Shown: positions 42,867 through 55,350 of the stretch, piece after piece
Layout: each line of letters opens with the position of its first letter
How positions within the stretch are numbered: position 1 is the stretch's first letter
DNA from: Apteryx mantelli
Taxonomy: Eukaryota > Chordata > Aves > Apterygiformes > Apterygidae
NCBI RefSeq assembly: GCF_036417845.1
Contig: NC_090001.1
Coordinates: 9,655,501-9,719,500, forward strand
Length of the DNA: 64,000 nucleotides
Reading direction: 5' to 3'
Notes under the pieces: generated by a model
The model's database searches: none
What the model saw: the letters and a program-made list of their open reading frames with translations, nothing else
What the model was told of the DNA's origin: nothing
Position numbers and translations under genes: made by a program

Positions 42867-43985
42867 CTAACGGGCTCTGAGGTTCCCCATCTCTGCTGAT
42901 GAAGGGGGGTGCCTGGCTTCCTGGTTCAACACACTCTCTGGCTCAGATTCAGATGAGAGATTCCTGAGGACAACTGGCATGAATGAGATAAGCGAGAAAG
43001 AAAGAAATGAACAACACACATGCTTGATGCCAAATACCCTGGGAATGAGAATTAGACGCACATGAGATGCACCTTTTACCCATTGAACCATGTTCCCCAG
43101 CACATCCTTGAGCTCCTTCTTCCTCATGCTATAGATGAGAGGGTTCACTGTTGGAGGCACCCCTGCGTACAGAACAGACACCACCAGATCCAAAGCTGGG
43201 GAGGAGAGGGAGGGGGGCTTCAGGTAGGCAAACATGACAGTGCTGACAAACAGGGAGACCACGGCCAGGTGAGGGAGGCACATGGAGAAGGCTTTGTACT
43301 GGCCCTGCTCAGAGGGGATCCTCAGCACAACTGTGAAGATCTGCACGTAGGACAGCACAATGAAAACAAAACACCAAACAGACGCTAACCACAAGCACCC
43401 CAAGTTCCCTGAAGTAGGCGTCTGAGGAAGAGAACTTGAGGATGTGGGGAACTTCACAGAAGAACTGCTCCACAACATTGCCTTGGCACAGTGGTATGGA
43501 AAATGTGATAGCAGTGTGCAAGAGAGAATTGAGAAAACCACCGGCCCAGGCAGCTGCTGCCATTTTGACACAAGCTCTGCTGCCCATGAGGGTCCCATAG
43601 TGCAGGGGTCTGCAAATGGCCACGTAGCGGTCATAGGCCATGACAGTGAGAACAGAATACTCTGCTGTGAAAAAGAAGAGAAGCTGAAAGACCTGTGCAG
43701 CACATTCCCAGTAGGAAATGGACCTGGTGTCCCACAGGGAATTAGCCATGGATTTGGGGATGGTGATAGAGACGGTGCCAAGGTCAAGGAGGGAGAGGTT
43801 GAGGAGGAAGAAGTACATGGCGGTGTGGAGGTGGTGGTCACAGGCTACAGCTGTGATGATGAGGCCATTGCCCAGGAGGCAGCCAGGTAGATGCCCAGGA
43901 AGAACCAGAAGTGCAAGAGCTGCAGCTCCCATGTGTCCGCAAATGCCAGGAGGAGGAATTTGTTGAGGGAATTGCTATTGGACAT
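42867..43985 (-). pseudogene. Olfactory receptor, OR14-like, two frameshifts and lost stop
   Basis: Starts MSNSNSLNK at 43985 (an in-frame ATG three codons upstream). A one-base loss near 43878 within the TM1 segment LAA..LGNG shifts the frame. The next frame carries TM2 (AMYFFLLNLS), MAYDRYVAIC and the second extracellular loop, then several bases are lost near 43372 in TM5 and the frame shifts again. The last frame has KAFSMCLPHL and NPLIYSMRKKE but the usual stop is missing, giving about 70 extra codons to 42867. It is no longer able to make a receptor. Confidence 0.9.
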
Positions 43986-45330
43986 TTGCTCCATCCCAGC
44001 TGAGGGAACTGTCTGAGGAAGAAGAGTCATTGACAAGTTAGGACAGACTTGTCTGCGGAAAATTTTCTCATAACCTCCCCCAAACACACACACATTACCT
44101 CTCGCCATCTCAGCACCACTGTCATTGAGCTCCATGGCTGGAGCTCTCTTTTGTGCTGGCTGAGGTTGCTGTGAGGAGCAGGGGCCTCTGCCCGTGGGCT
44201 CCGGAGGAGTCAGCCCTGACCTACAGCACTGCAGACATGGGAGCAGGGGTGTCTCAACTTCTATATTCACCTTTTGAATCACATTTAATCCACTGCTCGT
44301 GTAAGAAGGGCTTTCAGCATCTTCACCCCCACTTCTAAACAATGGGAGTTCATTAAGAGTTTTAAGGATTTTCTTGTTATATTTTATTTTATCTTATTTT
44401 TGGTGCCCTTGTCACACCTGAGAAGGATTCTTGGAGACAGAAATCCTCAGCATTGTTACTGCACTCAGAGTGACCAGCTGTGGTTCCTGAGAGGCAAAAG
44501 GATTCAGCATGGCTTTAGTGCAGAGTGAGCAGAGCTGGTCTGCCCATGTGTCTTGTTCCCAGCTGCCTTGTGCTCGCACCTCAGAGGTGGAGGACAATTG
44601 CACTCATGTTACCCTAAAAAGGAAACGACACCAGAGAGGGCAGAGGAATCCAGTTCCAAAGCGCAGAGCAACCAACCCAGCACCCTTTCCCTGAGCATCT
44701 GAGGGACATCTCAGCACTCCCCTTCTAACAAGGAGCACCTTGGACTCATTCCAGTTGCCCACATGCAGCCTGCCAGCAGCATTTCCGTGGCCTCAGTATC
44801 TAGGGTGGCTTCTCCATGGGGCACCTAGATAACACCAAGATGCAATGGGGGATCTGTGTCCTTCTGGAGGGCAGAGTGCAGCCCAGCTGGACACCCCAAG
44901 GAACTAGTGGAATGTCCTAAGAGGGGGTGTCCTGAAGAGAGAGTTGGCTCATTCCCAGCCCCCAACACTGCATTGCCCGGAGCCCCACATGTTAGAGGGG
45001 GGCTTGGGCACCTCAGTGTCAAGGAGACGTCTGCATGGCAGGACCCACAGGGTCAGTGTCTGAACTGCATCGGAAACCCCCCTGCCCAGAGAGTCCAAGG
45101 GCAAGGACAAGGGCAGAATGGACAGGTGGGTACCGGAGAGCAATACCATGATATTTCTGCTGAGGGAGGGAAGCAGAGGGAGCTGTGCCATAGCTGCGGC
45201 TCTGCAGCCCAAATATCTGCAAATGTCTTCAGCCTGGGGCACAGGCAGGAGCAGGTGGAGATGCACAAGCTTTCACAGTGCTGCCACATGGCTGGAATAG
45301 CTGAAATGTGTTGGAATCGCTCACACCACT
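43986..45330. repeat. 5' flank of OR unit D
   Basis: Matches the unit E flank 56330-57200 (for instance the AGCATCTTCACC..CTTCTA segment and the GGCAGAAATCCTCAGCATT segment) and, more loosely, unit A. No gene seen. Confidence 0.6.
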
Positions 45331-46870
45331 GGAGGGCTTTGATGGCAGGGTACAAGCTCTTCAGGAGAGATTGTCATGGAAGATGAGGCAGGAGGATGCC
45401 CTTTGTGTGAAGGGGCAGCTCAGATGTATGGAGGTCTTCCCTGGGATGGACCCAGGGCTGGGTGAGAGCTTGTGGGTGAGCATGACTTTCAGACCACTCA
45501 GTTATGCTGAGGAGGTGGATGCATCTCTTTTAATCAACATGAAAAAGTCTGTGGATCACAGGGCCTGCTTCTTTGCAGGGAATTTCATGCCCCTGTCACA
45601 GCAGAGTGCAAGCAGTGCGGGAGGTTTCTGGAGGGTGTCAGGACATTGAGAGGGCTGACCACTATCACATCAAGGCTCTTCTTTGAAAGGTTGTGGAGAT
45701 CGGGGGAGGTGCCAATGACGAGAAAAAGGAAGATGTTGTGCCCATCTTCAAAAAATGCCAACCCGAGACAAGGACAACCCGGGGAGCTGCAGGCCATTCC
45801 GCCTCACTTGAGTCAGGAGTGTGTCATGGGGCAATTCATCTTGGATCACCTTTCTGGGCACATGAAGGAGAAGAAGGTGACTCGGAACAGTCCACATAGA
45901 TTAAGTGAAGGGAAATCGTTCCTGACCAACCTGATTGCCTTCTGTGATAAAAGACCTGTCCTGTGGAGGAACAGAGAGTAGTGGAGGTCCCTTACCATGA
46001 TTTTAAGCAAGGTGTTTGATACTGTCTCCCACAATATTCTTGTGTACAAGAAAGGTGTTGTGATAGGCTGGGTAGACAACCAGATGGCTAACAGGCTGGT
46101 TGGATGATCGAGCTCAGAGGGTTTTTAGGAAGGGGACATTCTTTCCCTGGAAGCTGCTGACAAGTGGAGTATGCAGGGGTCTCTACTGCCACCTGACCTG
46201 TCTAAGAGGTTCATCAGTGACCTGGAGGAGGCAACTCTCATCACATTTGAGATGACACCTCATCAGGCAGAGCAGTCACATGCTTGAGGGCTGCCATTGG
46301 GAGGGACCTAAGCAGGGAGGAGGAATGGGCTATCAGGATCTTTGTGAAATTCAAGCAGGACAAATGCCAGCTCCTGCACCTTGCATAGACCAACACCCCG
46401 AAGCGATACAGGCTGGGGAGTCCCTGGCTGGGCAGCAGCTCCACACAAAAGCACCTGGGAGACTTTGTGGGCAGGGAGCTGATCGTGAGCCAGCAGCATT
46501 CCTTGGCAACCACAGAGGCCACAGCATCCTGGCCTGCATGAACCAGAACAAAGGCAGGAGATGGAGGGAAGTGATTATCCCCCTCTACTCTGCCTCGTTA
46601 GAGCACATCTAGAACCTGCATCCATTTGGGGGCCCTGTAGAAGAGCATTACTGATCACTTTGAGTGATTTCAGTTGCAGATCCCAAGGTGATTGGGGACT
46701 GGAGCACTTGTCCTGTGAGGAGAGGCTGAGGGAACGAGTTTGTTCAGCCTGCAGAAGGGAAGGCTTTTGGAGCAACTCAGAGCAGCTTCCCAACTCAAGG
46801 TTGCCACCCATAGTGAACCAGGATTTTACAGGGATTCATGGCAGGAGAATGAGAGAATGAATCAAGACTT
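45331..46870 (+). mobile_element. Ancient CR1-like relic of unit D
   Basis: Decayed CR1 in plus orientation. It carries the GATGCCCTTTGTGTGAAGG segment (as at 6565), the RT start GTTGTGGAGATCGGGGGAGG..CCCATCTTCAAAAA, a palm-like region, and a C-terminal region with GGAGCACTTGTCCTGTGAGGAGAGGCTGAGG. Frames are broken throughout. It is orthologous in position to 6531-7640 and 60211-60888. Confidence 0.65.
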
Positions 46871-46989
46871 AATGATGAAGGACTGCTTGTCCAGAATGGG
46901 CCCTCCTCATCGTCTACAACACTAGTTCACTACAACACAACTCCCAATGAGTGTGATGCATGCGGAAAGTCATGGCATGAGGGTGATTG

Positions 46990-47485
46990 CACTCTAACAG
47001 GCCTAAGGTCCTTTGCAGATCCAGGAAAATCCAGAAGGATTGGGAGGGCCTTAAACATCCTAGGCACACATTTGTAAGATCAGCTTTGTCACTGTGGGAG
47101 GCTGAGGGATCTCGGTTGGTTCAGCGTGGAGAAGAGGAGGCTTTGGGCAGACCGAATAACAGCCTGCCCATCCCGACCAGGAGGTCATCAAGAAGATGGA
47201 GCCAGGCTCTTCACCGTTGTGCACCATGGCAGGATGAGGCCCAGCGGGCATGAGCTGAAAGAAGAGAGGTTCAGGCTGGGGATAAGGGCCAACGTTTTAC
47301 CCATCCAAACAGTGAAGCACTGGGGCAGGTTGCACAGAGGGTTTGTGCCATCTCCATCCTCAGAGGATTTCAAGACCGAAATGACTGAAGGCCTCAGCAA
47401 GCTGGTTGGAGCTGATAGCTGAGCCTGCTGTGAGAAGGAGGTTGGGCTAGAGACAACCTGAGGTCCCTTCCAGCCTGAAGCATTT
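46990..47485 (+). mobile_element. Old CR1 3' fragment
   Basis: C-terminal CR1-like coding text (GAGAAGAGGAGGCTTTGGGC, AGAGAGGTTCAGGCTGGGGAT, GTGAAGCACTGGGGCAGGTTG) ends in GAGGTCCCTTCCAGCCTGA, diverged from the young subfamily. Confidence 0.65.
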
Positions 47486-47984
47486 GGCATTTCCTTCCAC
47501 CACGGGTCTTCTCTTGTTGACCTTAAGCAAAACATCCTGCTTACTGTCTTGTGCTGCTCTGATCAGAGTAGTTCACATGCAGGGCTGCTTGGCAGGTACC
47601 CCCAAATAGTCCTGGGTTTTCATTTGCTTCACCTTTCATTGCATTTTCCCCTCTTTTCCACCTTACAAGCTCTTCTCCTTTACCACCCTGATCTCCTCCC
47701 ATGCAATCAGACCACCTCTGCTTACCCTGTCCCCATTGACCCTGCTTTTGCTGCCTTTGTACCTTCCTTTGCCTTCTCCAAGATGGTTGCCATGCTCATT
47801 TCCACCATTGCCAGCACTTCCTTTAAAATACTACCCCCTTTATTATCTGTAGTGTCCTGCAGTTCGTCATGCTGTTATCCTGTGAGGGGCCTGGCAAGAT
47901 GGGAAGAGGCATCTGCACGCACACTTTCAGAGCTGACAGAAAGGAGCTTGAGTGGAGAGGGAGCTGCAGAAGCTTGGAGATGAG
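47486..47984. other. Pyrimidine-rich spacer, nothing recognised
   Basis: C/T-rich sequence between two old CR1 fragments. No gene or repeat family identified. Confidence 0.4.
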
Positions 47985-48470
47985 GCCAACAGAAGCCTGC
48001 TGAAGTTGTGCAAGGGGAAGTGGCAGGTGCTGCCTTGGTGGAGTGACCCTGAGGAGAAGGGCCTGGACATTAGGAGGGATGCCATATGAGCCTGTGGTGC
48101 GTGCTCACCACAGATGAGGCCAGCTGCATACGGGGCTGCATTAGGAAGCGTCTGGCCTCCCAGACAAGGACAGTTACTATCCCCCATTAACTCAGCACTG
48201 GTGTGGCCACATCTGGAATCATGTGTCCCAGTGTGGGATGCCCAGTGCTGGAGGAATGGGGAGGACGTGGAGAGGGTCCAGAGGAGGTCTGCCAAGATGG
48301 GGCTTGTTGCCTGCAGCACAGGACCTGTGCAGGGAGGCTGAGGCACCTGGGCTACATTATCCTGGTGAAGTGGAGGCTAAGGGCAGTACAGGAGCAGCCT
48401 GTGAGTGCTTGAAGGGTGGTTTCAGAGATGCTGGTGCTTTTCTTGGTAGGGGGAAAAAAACATAAGAGGA
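47985..48470 (+). mobile_element. Old CR1 fragment
   Basis: GGCTGCATTAGGAAGCGTCTGG, TCAGCACTGGTGTGGCCACATC and GAGAGGGTCCAGAGGAGG correspond to the CR1 C-terminal region ('GCIRK', 'LVRPHL..C', 'ERVQRR'). It belongs to a different, more diverged subfamily than the copy at 46990. Confidence 0.6.
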
Positions 48471-49267
48471 AAGAGCCACAAACTTCAGCTTGAGAGGTTC
48501 AGAATGGACATTGGAAGAAGAAATGTCCCTTGAAGGGTGGTGCTGTGGTGCAACAGGTCAGCCAGAGGGAGTCTGTGCTGAGCTCCTGGCTTTGTGTTTC
48601 AAGGAGAAGCAAGGGAGGGTGGAGAGCCATCAGTAAAGGTGGGCAGATCCCTGGGTGAGAACAAGGTGGGGAAGCAGGCTGGGTGTCTACAGGCTGCAGT
48701 GGAAGAGGCACAGGCATGGGAGAGAGTAGGACAGCCTGGGGTGCAGATGGCCAGGGGCACTGCCAAGGCTGAAAGCTTCCGGCAGGAATGAGGTCTTTGT
48801 CGTCTTGGCTAGGTCTGCTGTATCTGTCACTGAGGCCTAGCAGAAGACACCATTTCCTTGCAGCACCAGGGCCTTGTTTCCTCCTCCTGCCTCCCAGGGA
48901 AGACCTGGGAGGTGCCATCTTGTTGTCCCTAACTCAGTGTTGCACACCTGACACCCTCACACTGCCCCAGAAAGAGCCCTGAGCAAAGCATGAGGGAAAG
49001 GTTCACCCTACCCAGGGGCTGGGTGTGGGGCTTGGCTGATCTGCTTGTTCAAACACATCAAGGTTGACTTGTCATCAGAGACACCTGCACATTTCATTTG
49101 CCTACCTGCAGTCAGGGCCTACAACTTTCTGCTCCCATCAGCCCCTGGGGAGGCTTTGTGAGTAATGGCCCTCAGGGGGACCCCTTAATGCTCCAAGTAA
49201 CTCTGGGGTTTGCTTCCAACTTCATCTTCTTGAGAGGTTTGTTCTGCCTGCTCTCAGTATCTGAGGT
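48471..49267. other. Spacer, nothing recognised
   Basis: No open frame with recognisable content and no match to other parts of the window seen by eye. Confidence 0.4.
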
Positions 49268-49821
49268 TCATGGACTAAGCACCAAATATTCCCAAGGGGC
49301 TATTAAAATGCAAAAAGCCCTAACAAGCCGATGTCACTCCACATGGCTTTTTTCAGTTCTTCAATTCTCATGTGGCTAACTGGAGGGGTCTCGGGAGTGT
49401 ATTTAAAACAAGAAATTTCAATGAGCACCTAAAAAAAAAGAGAGGATTTCTGCCTTTTATGTTTTAGTTTTCAGCTTCCAGAAAAAGAGAGAGGCACATT
49501 CTCTAATTCATATTGATTCAGAGGGTCTCCTAATGAATCTTGATATCTAAGAAAAGCAGCATTTTTTTATAGGAGGCGTGAAAGATCATCCTTCCTCCCC
49601 ATTGTCCCAACCCTGCCATTTTGCTCACCGGTACCTGGGAACCTACATCACTCTTGCTAAAATCAGACCTTTTTCAACTCAAGTCTGTAGCTGCATGTTA
49701 CAGCTCCTGTGCACCAGTTCCCACGTGCTTTCCTTCGAGAACTAGCTGCAAATCGACACAGAAGGGTTTTTATTAACTGGGATCAAACAAAACTAAAACA
49801 TGATGCAGTTTAATAAGAACT

Positions 49822-50491
49822 CCGCAAGGCTTTTGACACTGTCTCCCATAACATCCTCATAGGGAAGCTCAGGAAGTGTGGGCTAGATGAGTGGACAGTG
49901 AGGTGGATTGAGAACTGGCTGAATGGCAGAGCTCCGAGGGTTGTGAGCAGTGGTGCAGAGTCTAGTTGGAGGCCTGTAGCTAGTGGTGTCCCCCAGGGGT
50001 CAGGACTGGGTCCAGTCTTGTTCAACTTCTTCATCAATGACCTGGATGAAGGCACAGAGTGCACCCTCAGCAAGTTTGCCGACGATACAAAACTGGGAGG
50101 AGTGGCTATTACACCAGAGGGCTGTGCTGCCATTCAGAGAGACCTGGAGAGGCTGGAGAGGTGGGCAGAGAGGAACCTCATGAAGTTCAACAAAGGCAAG
50201 TGCAGGGTCGTGCACCTGGGGAGGAATAACCCCAGTCACCAGTACAGGTTGGGGGCTGACCTGCTGGAAAGCAGCTCTGCTGAGAAGGACCTGGGAGTGC
50301 TGGTGGACACCAAGTTAAGCATGAGGCAGCAATGTGTGCTTTTGGCCAAAAGGCCAATGGTATCCTGGTGTGCATGAGGAATAGTGTTTCCAGCATGTCG
50401 AAGGAGGTGATTCTCCCCCTCCTCAGCCCTGCTGAGGCCACATCTGCAGTACTAAGGTCTCTTCCAACCTCAATCATTCTGTGATTCTGTG
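49822..50491 (+). mobile_element. CR1 LINE, internally deleted, inserted in duplicated block
   Basis: Begins in the RT (GCAAGGCTTTTGACACTGTC) and carries [11 protein letters not shown] and FADDTK in one 159-codon frame (49898-50377). After 'HLQY' at about 50455 it jumps straight to the 3' tail (CTCAATCATTCTGTGATTCTGTG), so several hundred bases of the C-terminus are deleted. 5'-truncated. Confidence 0.88.
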
Positions 50492-50600
50492 AAAAAGAAA
50501 ATGCACTCCTTAACTGTATTTCAAGTCCAGGCTGCCTCCAGTAAGGTCCTCTCTCCACAAGACATAGCCTTCCTAGAAAACTTTTAGATGGATTGACGAG

Positions 50601-50635
50601 CGATGTTGTTACTATCAAACCTTCATAGCGTGACA
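50601..50635 (+). repeat. Short LTR-end-like fragment
   Basis: CGATGTTGTTACTATCAAAC and the following TTCATAGCGTGACA resemble the last 35 bases of the LTR ending at 26647. The sister block at 649-690 lacks this piece. Confidence 0.4.
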
Positions 50636-51075
50636 CAAAGAGACAGGAAAGGATAGATAGAAACACAATTCAAGAGTTGTCTGAAGACACAATTAGACTC
50701 CTGAAAGATGAGGCAAGCTTTAGACTCCCTGAAGCCCAAAGTAGCAACTAGAGGGTGCAGAGCTGTCTTAATGAATAAGAGCAGAAGAGTAGAAGAAGAG
50801 TAAAGGGGTGAGGAAAACTGGAAAGCAAAGGGAAGGGCATATGTTCAGAAAGTCTGATGCAAAGATGACTTTAGAAATGAGCAATTTAATCAGGGCACGT
50901 ACAATTATGCGAAAGATTACTGAGATTTTATACACAGCACAATAGACCGAGCAGTGGTGACACAAGTTCAGGGGCAGATCAATAGCTCTTCTCCCGAGAT
51001 TAATAACCTTTGTGGAAATTTCCATTATGTCATCATGGGAAAACATTGACATTTTTGTTCAAATTAGTCAATCAT

Positions 51076-51479
51076 TTCAGCTGAGGAAAAGGGGCACATA
51101 TTTTTTTTTTTAAGATGTTGAAAACAGTTCTTCGTCTTTTCAGGTAGAGCTCAGGTGTCTAACCACAAGCATCCAGTGGCACTTGGAGAGGCCCTGATGT
51201 GTCCGAGGTACCCGCCTGGGTCTGGCAGCTCTCATAGTTGACCTGTGGGAGACCAGAGTCCCTCGGAGCTGCAGAGGGATGTTGGGCAGAGGGGACCAGG
51301 GCACCTACAATGGCACCTGATGTCTGTTACCTTGTGATTGCATCCCACCCCAATTCTGAACACTGCTTTTTCAAAAAAAAAAAAAAAAGACCACTATACT
51401 AAAAACAAAGCAAGAAGGATGATAAGAAACCAAGGAACTTTAAAAGCTGATAAGTTTTAAAAAAACCCAAAATATTTAC
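51076..51479. other. Spacer with A-runs
   Basis: Contains a T-run near 51101-51110 and an A-run at 51372-51388; otherwise nothing recognised. Confidence 0.4.
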
Positions 51480-52390
51480 CCAGTGCTGGTCTCACCAGTG
51501 TCACTATAGGTAAACTCTGGGCAACTGTTTCAAAGGCCTTGCGAAAGTGAAGGTACACCAAACCCCCTGCTTTCCCCTTGTGCACACCAACATTCGTCTT
51601 GTGGTGGAAGGAAATCAGGTTGGTCAGGCATGGTTTCCATTTCCCCTTGGTCAACCCATGTTGCCGCTTCCAATTCTTGTCTGTCATGTGCCTGGAAATC
51701 CTTAGAAATTCTTTCCAGGAGGATGTGCTCCATCGCCTTCCCAAAGACTGAGATGAAGCTGACCAGCTTGTCATTCCCGGGATCCTCCCTTTTGCCCTTC
51801 TTGAACATTGGTGTGATGTCTGCCTTTTCCCAGGCATCAGGAACCTCCTTGGTCACCGTGACATCTCAAAGATGATCAACAGCAGCGTTGCAATGACTCC
51901 AGCCAGCTGCCCCAGCACCCTGGGGTGCCTCCCGCCTGGTCCCAGGGACTTGTGTGTGCCCACTGGGCACAAGTCCTCCCCAGCTGCATCTTCCTCTACC
52001 ATGGGTGATGCCTCGTTATCACAGATGCTGCCAAAGGCCTCGGGGGCCAGGGAGGCCTGGCAGTAGACGATAGCAGGAAAAGACAAGGTAAAAGAGGCAA
52101 TGAGTTCCTCAGTCTTTTCCACGTCTTTGTCACTACAACCCCTGCCCCACTCAGCAGGGAGAGCACTTTTTTCTTGCTTGCCTTCCTTGTGCTGCCAACG
52201 TCCTTACAGAAGTCCTTCTGGTTGCCCTCCCCATCTCTTGAGATTTCCAGCTCCAGCTCCAGCTCCAGCTCCAGCTGAGCTTTGGCTTGCCTAACTCCAT
52301 CCCTTCCCTCACAGCCAATGCCTGTGTCTTCTCCCTGGGTAGCCTGTTCCCCTTTCAACCCTCTGGGCACTTTCTTCCTGTTTTTCAAGT
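51480..52390 (-). mobile_element. Old CR1 fragment, minus orientation
   Basis: Reading leftwards: a linker resembling 'EISRDGEGNQKDFCKDVGS', then a segment with 'HPRVLGQLAGVIA', 'PDAWEKADITPMFKKGKREDPGN', then 'CLTNLISF' and a KAFETV segment, in two or three phases. Typical CR1 ORF2 order with many frameshifts. Confidence 0.75.
52248..52276. repeat. CAGCTC hexamer microsatellite
   Basis: About five tandem copies of CAGCTC inside the old CR1; a local expansion. Confidence 0.8.
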
Positions 52391-53399
52391 CCTAAGTCTC
52401 AGTGTCTGCTCAGCCATGCCAGCCTCATGCCAGGCCCTGATGGGCTTCCCTGCAGACTGCAGGCTTCCTGTGCCTTGAGGACATGTCCCTGAAGAGCCAA
52501 GAGAGCTCCATGGCCCCTCTGCCCTCCACAGCAGTCACCTGTGGGATACTGACAAGCAGATCCTGAACACGATGAAAGCCTCTCTCCCGCAGTCCACAGG
52601 TGGTGACTCTGCTATTCCCCCCACCTCTCCACCATCTCAAGCTCATTGCAGTGGCAGCCAACCTCCACATTCACATGCCCATCCAGTCTGAGCTTCAGCT
52701 AAGAAAGAAAGGGCAGGATGGCCCCATCTACTTAGAGGCGCAAACTGCAGATGCAGAGAAATCATACTGAAGAAAAGCTCCCATTTCTCCTCTCACCTCT
52801 GAGGGGATCCAGGCAATGGCCTTTCATGCAGCTAAAGGTGGATGCAAAGAATTTCCAGTGTAATGCAGATGAGGCAGTGCCTCCCAGGCTCCCCTTACAG
52901 TCAAGGAGGAGGAGGAGGAGGAGGAGGAGGAGGAGGAGGTGTTCACCGGCCTTCTTTCACATGGTCACATAAAGCACAGATGACTCATGTCCCAGAAACA
53001 TTTGCTCTGTGCTTCAAATGGGGCCTGAGTTCATAGGCTTTTAGGATAATGCAGGCTGAAGGCACCACAGGAGGCCCGCAGTGCAACCTGCTGCTCAAAG
53101 CAGGGTCAGATATGTGTTCAGAAACCAAAAAATGCCCCTGCCAAAGGACCTTTGAGATGATACAGCAGGAGAAGGCAGTAGAGGGTTGACGGGACACGAT
53201 CTCTGTTCCAGGGTGTGAAGAGAGAGGGGAGGGCAGAGGTGGATCTGCTCATGCCCCGTGCAGCAATTCCCTCCCTGCAGCATGTCCAGCCCTGCTGATG
53301 ACCTGTAAACCATGAGCTGAGCCGGTGGGACTCAGATCCACTCTGGCTCTGAAGATTTCTCAGCCCTTAAGACCCAGGATGCAAATCACCCTTCTGGGG
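52391..53399. other. Spacer between CR1 and OR unit E
   Basis: Only microsatellite 52904-52940 and a diverged CR1-tail-like stretch near 53036-53110 (GGAGGCCCGCAGTGCAACC, then GCTCAAAGCAGGGTCA) can be recognised. Confidence 0.4.
52904..52940. repeat. (AGG)n microsatellite
   Basis: About twelve perfect trinucleotide units, giving polyarginine or polyglycine in forward frames; not coding. Confidence 0.9.
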
Positions 53400-55350
53400 A
53401 CACCTCAGTAGTTGAAGGGGCTGAATGCACACCACAGCCCTCCTGCTTTGCAGCCTCCCACCAGTCCCCGGCCCATGCCCAGCCCCAGCCCTGTCCCTCC
53501 CAGGATAAGCAAAGAGCCATGCTCTGGGATCTGTTGCGGTCAGGGCCTGGAGAGAGACCAGGCAGGGCTGGCCTTCACCCCCCATACAGGTGCTGAGCCC
53601 AGCGGGAAGATGGAGCTGGTCACATTCAGAGATCACCCCTCACCAGGACCGTGGGGAAAGCCAGTACTGGAAATGGCTGGTTCAAGTGCCTGGGTGTGGG
53701 AGGAGTTTCCTGGGGCAGCTTCTCCTCTCTGTTCAAGCAACAACAAGTTGGGCTGGATCTTTGCATGAGACACTCTGCTTGAGGGCTCCCATGGGCATGA
53801 GGATGATCTACAGGCCCAGGACCTCCTCTGCATACTCCCTTCCAGGCCTGCAGACGACCCAGGAGAGGGCTCGTCCTCCCAGGGGTCACAGCTGGATGAC
53901 CAGTCCTCCATCTGGGTGTGGAGCCCTGTCTGGGGGTGACTTTTGGGGTAATGGCTAGCATGCGGGGTGGGGAAGATTGCCGCAAGAACGTGTGCTGGGG
54001 ACAGGGCCTGAGGGACAGCAGGAAACTCAGATGACTCCTGGGTCCTCCTTCCTTCAACACAAGCTCTGACACGGGGTCCCAGACTTCCTTTTGGTGCCAC
54101 CCATCAGGAGTGATGATGGCACTGTGAGTGGGAAGGTGGGGAGCATTCATCCTTCTTCAGCCACTTCCCAGGCCATGTGGAGGGCCAGGAGGACAAGGAC
54201 TTCTGGCTCTGTACCTTGAGCTCACTTTAGTGCACCCACACTCTGAACATTGCCTTGCATTAAATGTCAGCATTCTTCTCTCCAAGACACTTTCAAGCCC
54301 AGTTCCACTTCCTTCTGATGTCTCCCAATCGCTCCTCTGATCTCGCTGGCTGTTCCCACACCACCTCCCCTGTTCTCCCACAGGGCCCCGAGTTGGCGCT
54401 GCTGCTCTGCAGAGTGAGTGGGCTGTGGGGCCACAGGGCCACGATGTGACTGCACTGGCCATACTGGTGAGGGTGGGAAGCAGATCCAATCAAATGGGGA
54501 TCACAGCCTCCAATCCCTCCAGGGGTCTGCAGATGTGGAAGGTGCTTGGAGGGACTATGGAGCATTTCCAAAGCTACTAGCTGGGTCCAGGCACACCTCT
54601 AGAGCCAGCACAGGGTATTTCATTGACAACGACATGAATTGCTCTCCAGTCCCCCTTTCCCCTGCCAGCTGGGTCTCCATGGCCTCTGCTGGGATTGCAG
54701 AGTCCTCCTTTGCCTGTGGATCCCTTGTTTAGCATTTTACTTTTAGGTGACTCCACCTTGCAGGATGTCTCGCTTTGTGAGGCTCCACTCACTGCCCACG
54801 CCAGGCACACGCTGTCCCAGGAGATCCCCTGCGCTCTCCTGGTACCTCCAGATTTGCCTCCAGAAGGATGGGCATCTGACACTGTGCCTTAATATGTGGG
54901 ACAGCCCCAGGTATGTACATCAGTGACAATTTGACATCTCCACTGTCACTGGACACCGATGGGTGAATCCTAAATCCAGGCCTTGGTCTCTAAGAGATCA
55001 TAACATGATTATGAGCTTTCTTCTTCTAAACCCATGGACAACCCTGCACAACATGCCTTTCTGGGGGGCAATTCTTGGGGCTTATTCTTGACACCGGCTT
55101 TGGAAGAAGAGCCCAGGCTTCAGGCACTGCAATGCATAGAACATACTTGAAGACAAAGAGACTGTGAGGGAGTCAGCTCTGACCCAGCGTTAGACACAAT
55201 TTTATACAGGCACTAGGTGAGACTGAGCAGTCTCATTAAAACTGGGATGAAGCCAAACAGTTGTGTAGCAAAAAGATAACAAATAATAGTAATAATAACA
55301 ATAGTAACATGAACAAACAAAGCTCAGTCCTGGTTGGGATACACTGGGAT
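53400..55350. repeat. 3' flank of OR unit E
   Basis: Shares, in opposite orientation, pieces with the unit C 3' flank (54370-54450 with 38990-39080) and directly with the unit D 3' flank (55060-55140 with 42190-42260). No gene seen. Confidence 0.5.

Larger units (their letters stand above)
49268..51075. repeat. Duplicated block, copy 2 (pairs with 1-1080)
   Basis: Colinear with 1-1080 but about 700 bases longer because of a CR1 at 49822-50491 and a 40-50-base insertion near 50595-50640. Shared segments include GAACTAGCTGCAAAT, GGCTGCCTCCAG and the poly-A-flanked ATGAGCACC motif. Confidence 0.75.
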
